A stretch of DNA of 64,000 nt from Sphingomonas hankookensis (GCF_022664465.1 NZ_JAKREV010000005.1:62001-126000), one strand, 5' to 3'. Shown: positions 7,960 to 17,069, numbered from the stretch's first letter. Notes: a model not told the origin generated them from the sequence alone. Translations and numbers: made by a program.

Positions 7960-8244
7960 ATGAACACCGATACCTTGACCGGCGCCGCCACCGACCTTGG
8001 CGGCAAGTTGAAGGAAGGCGTCGGCACCGCGACCGGCGACCGGACGCTTCGCGAGGAAGGCAAAGCCGACCAGCTCGGCGGCAAGGTCCAGCAGCGCTAT
8101 GGCGAGGCGAAGGACACGATCGAGGACACGCTCCGCCCGGTGATCGATCAGGTCCGCCAGTTCGTGCGCGACCGTCCGTTCGCATCGGCGGCGCTGGGCG
8201 GAGTGCTGGGCCTCGCGGTCATCAACACGCTGCGCGGCAAGTAA
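7960..8244 (+). CDS. CsbD-like stress protein with ElaB/YqjD-like C-terminal membrane anchor
   Basis: 94 residues, too short for many gene finders. The N-terminal half (LTGAATDLGGKLKEGVGTAT, then GDRTLREEGKADQLGGKVQQ) is a CsbD domain, an abundant stress-induced helical module. The C-terminal part, VRQFVRDRPFASAALGGVLG plus a short hydrophobic run and basic end, looks like the membrane anchor of ElaB/YqjD (DUF883) ribosome-associated proteins. GGAG lies 8 nt before the ATG. Expression under general stress is likely by family precedent. Confidence 0.85.
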   Translation: MNTDTLTGAATDLGGKLKEGVGTATGDRTLREEGKADQLGGKVQQRYGEAKDTIEDTLRPVIDQVRQFVRDRPFASAALGGVLGLAVINTLRGK

Positions 8245-8278
8245 CCGCGCAGGGGGTCTCGACCCACTGACACGGAAA

Positions 8279-8361
8279 CGTCGCCCCAGCGAAGGCTGGG
8301 GCCTCAAGCGGCGCCTGTCCCGCGCCGTCACCGGGAGATCCCAGCCTTCGCCGGGGTGACG
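8279..8361. repeat. Family B inverted repeat
   Basis: Full ~83-bp element: left arm CGTCGCCCCAGCGAAGGCTG, right arm ending CAGCCTTCGCCGGGGTGACG, with a variable centre. It lies between the convergent csbD-like gene and grxD. Confidence 0.8.
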
Positions 8362-8386
8362 TTTCGGAGAGATTGGCCCCTAAACG

Positions 8387-8422
8387 AAAAAGCCCGACCG
8401 CGTCGCTGCGGCCGGGCTTTTT
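8387..8422. terminator. Bidirectional intrinsic terminator
   Basis: AAAAAGCCCG ... CGGGCTTTTT hairpin with an A-tract on one side and a T-tract on the other, placed between the convergent csbD-like gene and grxD. It should stop both transcripts. Confidence 0.85.
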
Positions 8423-8442
8423 GCTTGAACGGAACAGGTGGT

Positions 8443-8772
8443 TCAGGCAGCCTTGCCGTCCCCCAGCAATTCGGCCAGCTCGCCGCTCTCGTACATCTCC
8501 ATCATGATATCCGATCCGCCGACGAACTCACCGTTGACGTACAGCTGCGGGATGGTCGGCCAATCCGAATAGGCCTTGATCCCCTGCCGGATGCCCTGGT
8601 CCTGCAGTACGTCGACGCTTTCGAACTCGGTGTTCAGATGATTGAGGATCGCCACCGCGCGGCTGGAAAAGCCGCATTGCGGGAATAGCGGGCTGCCCTT
8701 CATGAACAATACCACCGGGTTGCTCTTCACCACCGCGTCGATACGGGCGTTGCTGTCGTCGGTCATCGTCAT
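8443..8772 (-). CDS. grxD: Monothiol glutaredoxin (Grx4/GrxD family)
   Basis: 109-residue cytosolic protein that carries and transfers [2Fe-2S] clusters with glutathione and BolA partners. The CGFS active site is at 33-36 inside FPQCGFSSRAV; other family marks are VVLFMKGSP, IKAYSDWPTIPQLYVNGEFV and GGSDI. The more usual KGTP is KGSP here. It lies 25 bp downstream of bolA on the same strand, matching the known Grx4-BolA partnership, in a zeta-bolA-grxD unit. Confidence 0.96.
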   Translation of the reverse strand: MTMTDDSNARIDAVVKSNPVVLFMKGSPLFPQCGFSSRAVAILNHLNTEFESVDVLQDQGIRQGIKAYSDWPTIPQLYVNGEFVGGSDIMMEMYESGELAELLGDGKAA

Positions 8773-8797
8773 ATCCTTGCTGTCGCCCGGGGGCGCT

Positions 8798-9040
8798 TCA
8801 TGCCTGTAGCGTGGGGACGCCGGTCGTCAGTTGCAATGCGTGCAGTTCACCGCCCATGCGCCCGCCCAGCGCCGCATAGACCGCGCGCTGCTGCGCAATG
8901 CGCGGTAGCCCACGGAAACTTTCCGACACCACCCGCGCGGCATAATGGTCGCCGTCCCCGGCCAGATCGGTGATCTCGACCACCGCGTCGGGAATTGCCG
9001 CGACGATCAGCGCCTCGATCGCCTGTGCCTCCATCGGCAT
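8798..9040 (-). CDS. BolA family protein
   Basis: 80-residue BolA/IbaG-type protein, a partner of monothiol glutaredoxins in Fe-S trafficking. Visible family features are the helix AIEALIVAAIPDAVVEITDL, the GDHYAARVVSESFRGL strand-loop region and the RAVYAALGGRMGGELHAL helix. The His in GELHAL is the conserved cluster ligand. The ATG immediately follows the stop of the upstream DUF1476 gene (TAAATG), so translation is coupled. The second Met (9034) is an alternative start. Confidence 0.92.
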   Translation of the reverse strand: MPMEAQAIEALIVAAIPDAVVEITDLAGDGDHYAARVVSESFRGLPRIAQQRAVYAALGGRMGGELHALQLTTGVPTLQA

Positions 9041-9364
9041 TTACATGCTCTCCAGCAACTGGCGGCGCGCTTCGACGTCGCAATCGGCCATCGCCTGGCG
9101 GATCGTCGCCTCGTCGCAATCCACCCCGGCGGCGGCCAGGTCGGAGATCAGCTTGCGGATCACGTCCTCGTCGCCGACTTCCTCGAAATCGGCCTGCACG
9201 ACCGAGGTCGCATAGGCGTCGGTCTCGGCGGGGGTCAGTTCCATGCGTTCGGCGGCCCAATGGCCCAGCAGCTTGTTGCGCCGTGCGGTCACGCGAAACG
9301 CCATTTCCCCATCGCGGGCGAATTTGGCTTCGAAAGCGCGTTCCCGGTCGTCGAACGTCGTCAT
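9041..9364 (-). CDS. DUF1476 protein, alphaproteobacterial F1-ATPase inhibitor zeta subunit
   Basis: 107-residue helical protein. The start TTFDDREKAFEAKF-type sequence (here FDDRERAFEAKFARDGEMAF) and RRNKLLGHWAAERM are diagnostic of DUF1476, which in Paracoccus is the zeta inhibitor of the F1Fo ATP synthase. The N-terminal segment is the inhibitory region that enters the F1 catalytic interface. It heads the zeta-bolA-grxD unit and abuts bolA without a gap. The role here follows from family knowledge. Confidence 0.93.
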   Translation of the reverse strand: MTTFDDRERAFEAKFARDGEMAFRVTARRNKLLGHWAAERMELTPAETDAYATSVVQADFEEVGDEDVIRKLISDLAAAGVDCDEATIRQAMADCDVEARRQLLESM

Positions 9365-9480
9365 GGCATTCCCCTACTCATCCCTCCTGCCGGAGATAGG
9401 ATGCAGCCGGGTTCCGCGCAACGTCCGCACGCGACAGCCGTATACGTGTCGCCTGTCGCAATGGCCGCACCCGACCAGTA

Positions 9481-9510
9481 CGTCACCCCAGCGAAGGCCG
9501 GGGTCTCCCC
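9481..9510. repeat. Family B half element
   Basis: CGTCACCCCAGCGAAGGCCG followed by GGGTCTCCCC. Only one arm is clear. It lies in the 428-bp gap between the DUF1476 gene and the quinone oxidoreductase gene, which otherwise holds only the family D element; no gene is seen there. Confidence 0.7.
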
Positions 9511-9551
9511 GAACTGCCACTGTCGCTTGCCCGGTGCGCGAGAAGAAGATC

Positions 9552-9768
9552 GTTCACGCGAAGGCGCGGAGGCGCAGAAAGGTTGCGTTTGCAAGAGAGC
9601 ATTTACCGCTTCAGCGGCCTTCAGCCCATGTAGCAGCTAGGAGAAAGGCTTCGCCGGACAACCCGCCGTCGCCCGGCACCCTATCTCTCTGCGCCTCCGC
9701 GTCTCTGCGCGAACCAATATTCTACTTCTTCACCGCGCCTCCGCGCCTTCGCGCGAAGATCCCTTCTT
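9552..9768. repeat. Family D long nested palindrome (copy 1)
   Basis: About 215-bp inverted repeat starting TTCACGCGAAGGCGCGGAGG and ending CCTCCGCGCCTTCGCGCGAA. Its centre shares GTTGCGT, an AGCGGC motif and GGCTTCGCCGGACA with the copies at 14347 and 34240. It fills most of the spacer before the quinone oxidoreductase stop. Confidence 0.75.
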
Positions 9769-9792
9769 CTTCGCACCGCCGCGCGAAAACCC

Positions 9793-10788
9793 TTAAGGCA
9801 CCACCACCAGCTTCCCGATCACCGCCCGCCCGGCCAGCGCCGCGATCGCGTCTCCGCCGCGCTCCAGCGGGAACGAGCCCGTCACCTTCGGCGCGATCGC
9901 CCCTTCGTCCCACAGCCGGAACAGAGTCGCGACATGTGCCGCGTTCGCCGCCGGATCGCGCATCGCGAACGCGCCCCAGAATACGCCGCACACGTCGCAG
10001 CTCTTGAGCAGCGTCAGGTTCAGCGGCAGCTTCGGGATACCCGCCGGGAACCCGACCACCAGATAACGCCCTTCCCATCCGACCGACCGCAGCGCCGGTT
10101 CGGCATAGTCGCCGCCGACCGGGTCGAACACGATGTCCGCGCCCTGCCCGCCGACCGCCGCCTTGAACGCGTCGGCCAGCGCCTTCGACGCCGCCTTGTC
10201 GAGCGGGGCATAGGGATAGACGACCACCTCGTCCGCCCCTGCCGCCCGCGCCGCCGCCGCCTTTTCCTCCGAAGACACCGCCGCCACGACCCGCGCGCCG
10301 AACGCCTTGCCCAGCTCGATCGTCGCCAGCCCGACGCCGCCGGCAGCGCCCAGCACCAGCAACGTCTGCCCCGCCGCGATTCGCCCGCGATCGACCAGCG
10401 CATGGATCGCGGTGGCATAGGTCAGCAGCAGCGCCGCACCATCTTCGAAACTGCGGTTTGGTGGCAGGCGGTGGAGCGCCGCGGCCGGCACCGCCAGTTT
10501 GCCGACCATCCCGCCGTGCCCGGTGACCGCGATCACCCGGTCGCCGACCGTCCAGCCCCCGACGCCCTCGCCGACGCTATCGATCACGCCGGCCACTTCG
10601 CCACCCGGCGCGAACGGCCGCTGCGGCTTGAACTGGTATTTGTCCTCGATGATCAGGACGTCGGGATAGTTGACCGCGCACGCCTTTACCGCGACGACGA
10701 CCTGTCCCTTGCCCGGCTGCGGGTCGGGGAGTTCGCCGATGGTCAGCGTGTCAGGGCCGCCCGGCTCGCTCGACAATAGTGCCCGCAT
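9793..10788 (-). CDS. NADPH:quinone oxidoreductase family protein (zinc-free MDR)
   Basis: 331-residue medium-chain dehydrogenase/reductase that uses NADPH to reduce quinones or enones. The N-terminal GroES-like domain contains [19 protein letters not shown] and [16 protein letters not shown]. The Rossmann motif [18 protein letters not shown] is at about 145-162. No structural zinc cysteines are present, as in the quinone reductase branch. The start was placed at MRALLSS because AGGAG precedes it. It overlaps the end of leuD by 38 bp, so it is likely the last gene of the leuC-leuD unit. Confidence 0.92.
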   Translation of the reverse strand: MRALLSSEPGGPDTLTIGELPDPQPGKGQVVVAVKACAVNYPDVLIIEDKYQFKPQRPFAPGGEVAGVIDSVGEGVGGWTVGDRVIAVTGHGGMVGKLAVPAAALHRLPPNRSFEDGAALLLTYATAIHALVDRGRIAAGQTLLVLGAAGGVGLATIELGKAFGARVVAAVSSEEKAAAARAAGADEVVVYPYAPLDKAASKALADAFKAAVGGQGADIVFDPVGGDYAEPALRSVGWEGRYLVVGFPAGIPKLPLNLTLLKSCDVCGVFWGAFAMRDPAANAAHVATLFRLWDEGAIAPKVTGSFPLERGGDAIAALAGRAVIGKLVVVP

Positions 10789-11380
10789 TCCCGCTCTCCT
10801 GATGGAGCCACGGTCGCGCACTGGACACGCCGGACTCGTATTTCGAAATCGCGGTATCTTGTGCCAGCGTCATGCCGATCTCGTCCAGCCCTTCCATCAG
10901 GCATTGGCGACGAAACGGGTCGAGGGTGAAGGCGAACCGATCCTGGAACGGCGTGGTGACGGTCATCGTCTCCAGATCGACGGCGATCGGCTGCTCCTTC
11001 GCCACCTCGACCAGCCGGTCGATCGCGTCCTGCGGCAGCACGACCGTCACGATCCCGTTCTTGATCGCGTTTCCAGAAAAAATATCGGAAAAGCTCGGCG
11101 CGATCACCGCGCGGACGCCCATGTCGGTCAGCGCCCATGCGGCATGTTCGCGACTGGAGCCGCAGCCGAAATTCTCGCCCGCGATCAGGATCGGCGCCCC
11201 GGCATAGCGCGGGTCGTCGAACAGATTGCCGGGTTCGGCCCGCACGCTTTCGAACGCACCCTTGCCCAGCCCTACGCGCGTGGTCGTCTTCAACCAGTGC
11301 GCCGGGATGATGATATCGGTATCGATATTCTTGGCACCCCAGGGATAGGCGCGCCCGTCGACATGGACGATCGGCTCCAT
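10751..11380 (-). CDS. leuD: 3-isopropylmalate dehydratase small subunit
   Basis: Small (swivel domain) subunit of isopropylmalate isomerase in leucine biosynthesis. 209 residues; marks are [50 protein letters not shown] and the C-terminal [19 protein letters not shown]. Its ATG overlaps the stop of a 39-codon ORF by one base (TGATG), and its 3' end overlaps the quinone oxidoreductase gene. It forms an operon with leuC. Confidence 0.97.
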   Translation of the reverse strand: MEPIVHVDGRAYPWGAKNIDTDIIIPAHWLKTTTRVGLGKGAFESVRAEPGNLFDDPRYAGAPILIAGENFGCGSSREHAAWALTDMGVRAVIAPSFSDIFSGNAIKNGIVTVVLPQDAIDRLVEVAKEQPIAVDLETMTVTTPFQDRFAFTLDPFRRQCLMEGLDEIGMTLAQDTAISKYESGVSSARPWLHQESGNAGTIVERAGRP

Positions 11381-11499
11381 CAGGCGCGCTTGTCCTGCGG
11401 CGGGGCCGGCTTCGCCACCGCCGGGCGCACCGACGCATAGGCCGCCGCCATCCCGCTCAACACCGCACCCGCGATCAACGCGACCAGAACCCGCTTCAT
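11380..11499 (-). CDS. 39-residue secreted or membrane peptide between leuC and leuD
   Basis: Short ORF starting 4 bp after the leuC stop, with a GGAG ribosome-binding site, and ending in a TGATG overlap with leuD. The product begins [20 protein letters not shown], a clear signal peptide or single membrane helix, and continues with a short Ala/Pro/Lys tail ending PPQDKRA. Tight packing on both sides argues that it is translated. Function unknown; it may simply couple leuC to leuD translation. Confidence 0.7.
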   Translation of the reverse strand: MKRVLVALIAGAVLSGMAAAYASVRPAVAKPAPPQDKRA

Positions 11500-11503
11500 A
11501 TGC

Positions 11504-12940
11504 CTACTCCGTCACCAGTTCGCGTACATCCGCCAGCCGCCCGGTCACCGCCGCCGCCGCCGCCATGGCGGGCGACAACAGGTGCGTCCGCGCCCCCGGC
11601 CCCTGCCGTCCTACGAAATTGCGGTTGCTGGTGGAAGCGCAGCGTTCGCCCGGCGGCACCTTGTCCGGGTTCATCGCCAGGCACATCGAACAGCCAGGCT
11701 CGCGCCATTCGAAGCCGGCCTCGGTAAAGATGCGATCGAGGCCCTCGGCCTCCGCCTGCCGCTTGACCAGCCCCGATCCGGGCACGACCAGCGCCTGCTT
11801 GATCCCGCCGGCGACCTGCCGCCCCCTCACCACGCTGGCGGCGGCGCGCAGGTCCTCGATCCGGCTGTTGGTGCAGCTGCCGATGAAGATATAGCTGACG
11901 GGTACATCCTGCATCCGCGTGCCCGGCGTCAGGCCCATATAGTCGAGCGACTTCTGCGCCGCGACGCGCTTCGACGGATCGGCGAAGCTGTCGGGCGACG
12001 GCACGACGCCGGTGATCGGCACGACGTCCTCGGGGCTCGTCCCCCACGTCAGCGACGGCGCAATGTCGCTGGCGTGCAGCTGCACCACCTTGTCATAGCG
12101 CGCGCCGGCATCGGTCGGCAGCGTCCGCCAATAATCGACCGCCCTGTCCCAATCCGCTCCGGTCGGCGCCATCGGCCGCCCTTTCAGATAGGCAAAGGTC
12201 GTCTCGTCCGGCGCGATCAGCCCGGCACGCGCCCCGCCCTCGATCGACATGTTGCTGACCGTCAACCGCCCCTCGATCGACAGGCCGCGAATGACCTCGC
12301 CGGTATATTCGACGACATAGCCGGTGCCGCCCGCCGCCCCGGTCTTGCCGATGATCGCCAGCACGACGTCCTTGGCCGATACGCCATAGCCGAGCGTCCC
12401 GTTGACGCGGATTTCCATCGTCTTGGATTGCTGCAGCAACAGCGTCTGCGTGGCCAGCACATGCTCGACCTCGCTTGTGCCGATCCCGAACGCCAGCGCC
12501 CCCAGCGCCCCGTGCGCGCTGGTATGGCTGTCGCCGCAGACCAGCGTCGTGCCCGGCAGCGTAAAGCCTTGTTCGGGACCCACGACATGGACGATCCCCT
12601 GCTCGGCCGCCGTCGCGTCGATATAGCGGATGCCGAACTCCGGCGCATTCGTTTCCAGCGCCGCCAGCTGCTGCGCGCTCGCCGGATCGGCGATCGGCAG
12701 GCGGTTGCCCTGCGCATCCACCCGCCGCGTCGTCGGCAGGTTGTGATCGGGCACCGCCAGCGTCAGCTCGGGCCGCCGCACCCGCCGCCCGGCGGCGCGC
12801 AGGCCGGCGAACGCCTGCGGACTGGTGACCTCGTGGACGAGGTGCCGGTCGATATAGATCAGACAGGTGCCATCGTCGCGCCGTCCGACGACGTGATCGT
12901 TCCAGATTTTCTCATACAGGGTCTGCGGAGCGCTGTTCAT
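11504..12940 (-). CDS. leuC: 3-isopropylmalate dehydratase large subunit
   Basis: Large [4Fe-4S] subunit of isopropylmalate isomerase. 478 residues, the usual length. Motifs: [27 protein letters not shown], the cluster cysteine in [17 protein letters not shown], and [20 protein letters not shown] holding the other two ligands, then [11 protein letters not shown]. It heads leuC-(39-aa ORF)-leuD-oxidoreductase. No leader-peptide attenuator was seen in the 149 bp before it. Confidence 0.98.
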   Translation of the reverse strand: MNSAPQTLYEKIWNDHVVGRRDDGTCLIYIDRHLVHEVTSPQAFAGLRAAGRRVRRPELTLAVPDHNLPTTRRVDAQGNRLPIADPASAQQLAALETNAPEFGIRYIDATAAEQGIVHVVGPEQGFTLPGTTLVCGDSHTSAHGALGALAFGIGTSEVEHVLATQTLLLQQSKTMEIRVNGTLGYGVSAKDVVLAIIGKTGAAGGTGYVVEYTGEVIRGLSIEGRLTVSNMSIEGGARAGLIAPDETTFAYLKGRPMAPTGADWDRAVDYWRTLPTDAGARYDKVVQLHASDIAPSLTWGTSPEDVVPITGVVPSPDSFADPSKRVAAQKSLDYMGLTPGTRMQDVPVSYIFIGSCTNSRIEDLRAAASVVRGRQVAGGIKQALVVPGSGLVKRQAEAEGLDRIFTEAGFEWREPGCSMCLAMNPDKVPPGERCASTSNRNFVGRQGPGARTHLLSPAMAAAAAVTGRLADVRELVTE

Positions 12941-13089
12941 GTCCGCGCGTTAACCGAAAACAGGCGGCGACGGAAGCTCTCACGACATTTTATTACCAAT
13001 ACATAGATATTCCGTATCCGAAGCATGGACCCTTTGCACCCGCGCCACGTTCCCCCGCGATCCTTCCGCCGGTGACGGGATCGAACGCC

Positions 13090-14334
13090 ATGCCGCATCA
13101 TCCCGACCCTGCTCATGGCCGCAACGCCCGTGCGCTCGACGCGATGAACGCGTTCCTTGCCGACGTCCGCGACGGGCTCGGCCCCTATCTCGCCATCTAC
13201 CTCGTCTCGGTCCGCGGACCGACGCATGGCTGGGACGAGGCGACGGCGGGCATGGTGATGACCATCGCCGGCATCGCCGGGCTGCTGGCGACGACACCGG
13301 CCGGCGCGCTGGTCGACCGGATAAAGGCCAAGCGCGGCCTGCTGGTCGTCGCCGCGCTGCTGGTGACGCTGGCGTCGATTTCGCTGCCGATCGTGTCGGG
13401 CTTCTTCATGGTCGCCGCCACGCAGTCCGTCGCGGCAGTGGCGGGCGCCGTGTTCGCGCCGGGCATCGCCGCAATCTCGCTCGGCATCGTGGGCCCAAGG
13501 GCATTCACTCGCCGCGTCGGCCGCAACGAAGCGTTCAACCACGCCGGCAACGCCGTCGCCGCCGCGCTGGCGGGGCTGCTGGCGTGGAAGTTCGGCCCCG
13601 TCGTCGTCTTCTACCTGATGGGCATCCTTGCGGCGTGCAGCATCGTCGCGATCCTGTGGGTCGATGGCGACGCGATCGACCACGACGTCGCGCGTGGGTG
13701 CGAGGGCAAGCCGGGCGAAGCCGACGAATCGTGTGACCCCGCCCCCTCGCTGGTCCGCACCCTTACCGGCAACCCGGCGCTGGCGATCTTTGCCGGGGCG
13801 GCGTTCCTGTTCCACCTCGCCAACGCCGCGATGCTGCCCGCGGTCGGGCAGCTGCTCGGCCGCGAGGTCGGTGCGGGACAGGCGACGTCGCTGGTCGCCG
13901 CGTGCATCGTCGGTGCGCAGCTGGTGATGGTACCGGTCGCGATCGTCGTCGGCCGCAACGCCGATCGCTGGGGCCATCGCCCGATCCTGCTGGTCGGGAT
14001 GGCGGTGCTGGTCGCGCGCGGGGTGCTCTACACCGTCGCCGACGCGCCGGCATGGCTGCTGGGCGTGCAGCTGCTCGACGGCATCGGCGCAGGGATTTTC
14101 GGCGCGCTGCTGCCGGTGGTGGTCGCGGCGATCATGCGCGGTACCGGGCGGTTCAATGCGGCACAGGGCGCGGTGGCGACGGTGCAGGGCCTCGGCGGCG
14201 CGCTCAGCACCACGCTGGCGGGCGTGATGATCGTCCGCGGCGGGTATGACGCGGCGTTCCTGCTGCTGGCGGGGATCGCCGCGATCGGGCTGGGGTTGCT
14301 GTGGTGGAAGATGCCGGAGACGGCGGAGCGGTAG
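13090..14334 (+). CDS. MFS transporter
   Basis: 414-residue major facilitator superfamily permease with about 12 membrane helices. The MFS motif A-like loop is GALVDRIKAKRGLL near residue 75, and a second one is GRNADRWGHRPILL in the C-terminal half. The N-terminal FLADVRDGLGPYLAIYL resembles a subgroup of alphaproteobacterial drug or small-molecule exporters. A GTG 18 bp upstream is an alternative start. It is divergent from leuC. Substrate unknown. Confidence 0.88.
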   Translation: MPHHPDPAHGRNARALDAMNAFLADVRDGLGPYLAIYLVSVRGPTHGWDEATAGMVMTIAGIAGLLATTPAGALVDRIKAKRGLLVVAALLVTLASISLPIVSGFFMVAATQSVAAVAGAVFAPGIAAISLGIVGPRAFTRRVGRNEAFNHAGNAVAAALAGLLAWKFGPVVVFYLMGILAACSIVAILWVDGDAIDHDVARGCEGKPGEADESCDPAPSLVRTLTGNPALAIFAGAAFLFHLANAAMLPAVGQLLGREVGAGQATSLVAACIVGAQLVMVPVAIVVGRNADRWGHRPILLVGMAVLVARGVLYTVADAPAWLLGVQLLDGIGAGIFGALLPVVVAAIMRGTGRFNAAQGAVATVQGLGGALSTTLAGVMIVRGGYDAAFLLLAGIAAIGLGLLWWKMPETAER

Positions 14335-14346
14335 AAGAAGTTCGTT

Positions 14347-14589
14347 TTCACGCGAAGGCACGGAGGCGCGAAGAGAAGAAGAATGGGTTCGCGCAAAGGC
14401 GCAAAAGACGCAGAGGGGTTGCGTCCGTGGCAAAGTCCCGCCGCGCCAGCGGCCTCCTGCTCTCATTGCAACAGGAACATAGGCTGCGCCGGACAGACCG
14501 CGACCGCCGCGCCCACAACCCCTCTGCGTCCTTTGCGCCTTTGCGCGAAAACTACCTTCTTCCTTCGCGCCTTCGCGCCTTCGCGTGAA
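14347..14589. repeat. Family D long nested palindrome (copy 2)
   Basis: 243-bp element with perfect outer arms TTCACGCGAAGG / CCTTCGCGTGAA and long inner arms (TTCGCGCAAAGGCGCAAAA... against ...CCTTTGCGCCTTTGCGCGAA). The centre carries GTTGCGTCCG, CCAGCGGC and ATAGGCTGCGCCGGACAG. It lies directly after the MFS stop in a 386-bp convergent spacer with no gene. Confidence 0.85.
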
Positions 14590-14630
14590 CCGATTCTTCT
14601 TATTCCATCCCCGAAACCAGCGTCACCCCA

Positions 14631-14703
14631 GCGAAGGCTGGGGTCTCCCCGTGGTGAGCGCAAATTCCCACCGCGAGAGATTCCAGCCTTCGCTGGAATG
14701 ACG
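14631..14703. repeat. Family B inverted repeat
   Basis: Arms CGTCACCCCAGCGAAGGCTG and CCAGCCTTCGCTGGAATGACG, immediately next to the family D copy and before the scoB stop. Confidence 0.8.
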
Positions 14704-14720
14704 TTCGTGGAGGGGCCAAA

Positions 14721-15356
14721 TTACCCCTCGTACGCCGCCGTCGTCTTCGACCGCACCTCGTCCGCACTAACCCCCGGCGCACATTCGATCAGCCGGAACG
14801 GGCTCGCATGGTCGGGCCTAGCGAACACCGCCAGGTCGGTGACAATCATGTCGACCACCCCCAGCCCGGTCAGCGGCAGCGTGCATTCGGGAATGAACTT
14901 CGGGTCGCCGTTTTTCGAGGTGTGCTCCATCACGACGATGATCTTCTTGACCCCGGCGACGAGGTCCATCGCCCCGCCCATGCCCTTCACCATCTTGCCC
15001 GGAATCATCCAGTTCGCGATGTCGCCCTTTTCCGACACCTCCATCGCGCCCAGCACGGTCAGGTCGATATGCCCGCCGCGGATCATGGCGAAGCTGTCGG
15101 CGCTGCTGAAATAGACCGACTGCGGCAGCTCGCTGATCGTCTGCTTGCCGGCGTTGATCAGGTCGGGGTCCTCTTCGCCCGCATAGGGGAACGGGCCGAT
15201 GCCCAGCATCCCGTTTTCCGACTGCAACGTCACCTCGACGCCGTCGGGGATGTGGTTCGCCACCAGCGTCGGGATACCGATGCCCAGATTGACGTAGAAA
15301 CCGTCCTTCAGCTCGCGCGCGGCGCGTGCCGCCATCTCGTCGCGGGTCCAGGCCAT
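14721..15356 (-). CDS. scoB: 3-oxoacid (succinyl-CoA:acetoacetate) CoA-transferase subunit B
   Basis: 211-residue beta subunit of class I CoA-transferase, which moves CoA from succinyl-CoA to a 3-oxoacid. The active-site glutamate is in [14 protein letters not shown]. Other marks are [31 protein letters not shown] and [20 protein letters not shown] precedes the ATG. It is separated from scoA by an acid-phosphatase gene, unlike the normal adjacent arrangement; only 4 bp separate it from that gene. Confidence 0.95.
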   Translation of the reverse strand: MAWTRDEMAARAARELKDGFYVNLGIGIPTLVANHIPDGVEVTLQSENGMLGIGPFPYAGEEDPDLINAGKQTISELPQSVYFSSADSFAMIRGGHIDLTVLGAMEVSEKGDIANWMIPGKMVKGMGGAMDLVAGVKKIIVVMEHTSKNGDPKFIPECTLPLTGLGVVDMIVTDLAVFARPDHASPFRLIECAPGVSADEVRSKTTAAYEG

Positions 15357-15360
15357 GGGG

Positions 15361-16368
15361 TTACTCCTTGCGCGCGCCGGGATCGCTCCAGCGCAGATCA
15401 TTGGGAAAGACGTCGTCGAAATCACCGGCCAGCGCGGTGCCATAGACGGGGTTGGGCAGCAGGAACCAGCCATTGCCCCAGAGAGGGACGATCGCCGGCG
15501 AATCCGCCGCCGCCCGCCGCTCGGCGGGTTTCAGTCCGGCGTTGAACAGGTCGCTGAAATCGCCCAGCTGATCGCCGACCAGCGCGACGACGCAATAGCG
15601 CGATGCAATCAACGCCCGCCGGGCGTCCTTGCCCGACCCGCCCGGCGCATCGCCCTTCAGGAACAGCGTCTCGCCATGCCTGGCGGGGCCGAGGCCGGCG
15701 CGGTTCAATACGGCTTCGGTATAGGATGCGGTCGCCGCGTTCCGGTTGGAATTGAACACCACCGTCACGCCCGCCGCGCGCAGTGCCGCCAGCCCTTCGA
15801 CCGCCCCCGGCACCGGCCGCGTCGCACGGCCGTCCGATCGCTCCCACCGTTCCCAGCGTGCAGCATCGTACGTCAGCCCGCCCCGCGCATCCGAATATTC
15901 GTAGCCGGTGTTGAGCAGCACGGTTTCGTCGACGTCGAACACGACCGCCGACTTGCCGGTGCAGGCAAGTTGGGTCGGCATCGCCAGCGTCGCGTTCGGC
16001 GCCAGCACCGCCTGCAACGGCATCCGCCTGAGCGTCGTGCGATCGCGCTGGTACTGTTGTACATAGCGGACCAGCGCCGAATAGGTCTGCCGGCTCGCCG
16101 CCGCCGCCTCGCCCGAACCATAGAGATACTGCATCCCCGCCGGCACGCCCGACACCGTCGCGGGCGCGACGGGCGCCGACTGGTTCCCGACCGCGACGAC
16201 GCAGCCCGACAGCGCGAAGGCCGCGGTGCCCACGGTCAGCGCCCGGCCTACCCCCCTCGTCACCCCGGACTTGACCCGGGGTCCCGCTTCTTCTTCTGCG
16301 GTCGAGAAAAAGCGGGACCCCGGGTCAAGCCCGGGATGACGGGAAGAAGCGGCACAGGCCCGCCGCAT
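15361..16368 (-). CDS. HAD-family acid phosphatase lipoprotein with repeat-encoded N-terminus
   Basis: 335-codon frame. The body is a class B/C-type acid phosphatase (HAD fold), secreted and lipid-anchored: lipobox AFALSGC, catalytic [17 protein letters not shown], then [15 protein letters not shown] and [11 protein letters not shown]. It probably strips phosphate from nucleotides or cofactors in the periplasm. The first ATG overlaps the scoA stop (TGATG), but the next 28 or so codons are a family A repeat element (16258-16341), read as [12 protein letters not shown]. The functional start may instead be a GTG at 16264, just before the lipoprotein signal. Confidence 0.85.
   Translation of the reverse strand: MRRACAASSRHPGLDPGSRFFSTAEEEAGPRVKSGVTRGVGRALTVGTAAFALSGCVVAVGNQSAPVAPATVSGVPAGMQYLYGSGEAAAASRQTYSALVRYVQQYQRDRTTLRRMPLQAVLAPNATLAMPTQLACTGKSAVVFDVDETVLLNTGYEYSDARGGLTYDAARWERWERSDGRATRPVPGAVEGLAALRAAGVTVVFNSNRNAATASYTEAVLNRAGLGPARHGETLFLKGDAPGGSGKDARRALIASRYCVVALVGDQLGDFSDLFNAGLKPAERRAAADSPAIVPLWGNGWFLLPNPVYGTALAGDFDDVFPNDLRWSDPGARKE
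16258..16341. repeat. Family A inverted repeat inside a coding 5' end
   Basis: 84-bp element, arms CGTCACCCCGGACTTGACCC and GGGTCAAGCCCGGGATGACG, inner arms CCCGCTTCTT / AAAAAGCGGG. It lies in frame between the coupled ATG and the lipoprotein signal of the phosphatase gene. Confidence 0.85.
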
Positions 16369-17069
16369 CACACCCGCTCGCGCACGGTACGGAACTCGAT
16401 CTGCTTGTCGTACGGCGCCCCGACGATCATCCGCTTCACGTAAATTCCCGGCAAGTGGATCGCATCGGCGTCGAGCGACCCGACCGGCACCACTTCCTCG
16501 ACCTCCGCGACGCAGATGTTCGCCGCGGTCGCCATCGGCTGGTTGAAGTTGCGCGCGGTCTTGCGGAAAATCAGGTTGCCGGCCTCGTCGGCCTTCCACC
16601 CCTTGATGATCGCCACATCGGCGCGGATGCCGCGTTCGAGGATATAGTCTTCCCCGTCGAACTGCTTCACTTCCTTGCCCTCGGCGATCAGCGTGCCGAC
16701 CCCGGTCTTGGTATAGAAGCCCGGAATCCCGGCCCCGCCGGCACGGCAGCGTTCGGCCAGCGTCCCCTGCGGACAGAACTCGACCTCCAGCTCGCCCGAC
16801 AGATATTGCCGCTCGAACTCCTTGTTCTCTCCGACATAGCTGGAGATCATCTTCTTCACCTGCCGGCTGCGCAGCAGCTTGCCGAGGCCCTGCCCGTCGA
16901 TCCCGGCATTGTTGCTGGCGATGGTCAGGCCCTTGACCCCCGACGCCTCGATCGCGTCGATCAGCCGTTCGGGGATGCCGCACAGGCCGAACCCACCGGC
17001 GCACAGCGTCATGCCGTCGTGCAGCAGCCCATCCAGCGCCGCCTCCGCATTCGGGTACAGCTTCTTCAT
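16368..17069 (-). CDS. scoA: 3-oxoacid (succinyl-CoA:acetoacetate) CoA-transferase subunit A
   Basis: 233-residue alpha subunit of the class I CoA-transferase. Motifs: [48 protein letters not shown] and [16 protein letters not shown]. The start at MKKLYPN follows a GGGAG site. It heads the scoA-phosphatase-scoB operon. Role: ketone-body or 3-oxoacid use. Confidence 0.95.
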   Translation of the reverse strand: MKKLYPNAEAALDGLLHDGMTLCAGGFGLCGIPERLIDAIEASGVKGLTIASNNAGIDGQGLGKLLRSRQVKKMISSYVGENKEFERQYLSGELEVEFCPQGTLAERCRAGGAGIPGFYTKTGVGTLIAEGKEVKQFDGEDYILERGIRADVAIIKGWKADEAGNLIFRKTARNFNQPMATAANICVAEVEEVVPVGSLDADAIHLPGIYVKRMIVGAPYDKQIEFRTVRERV

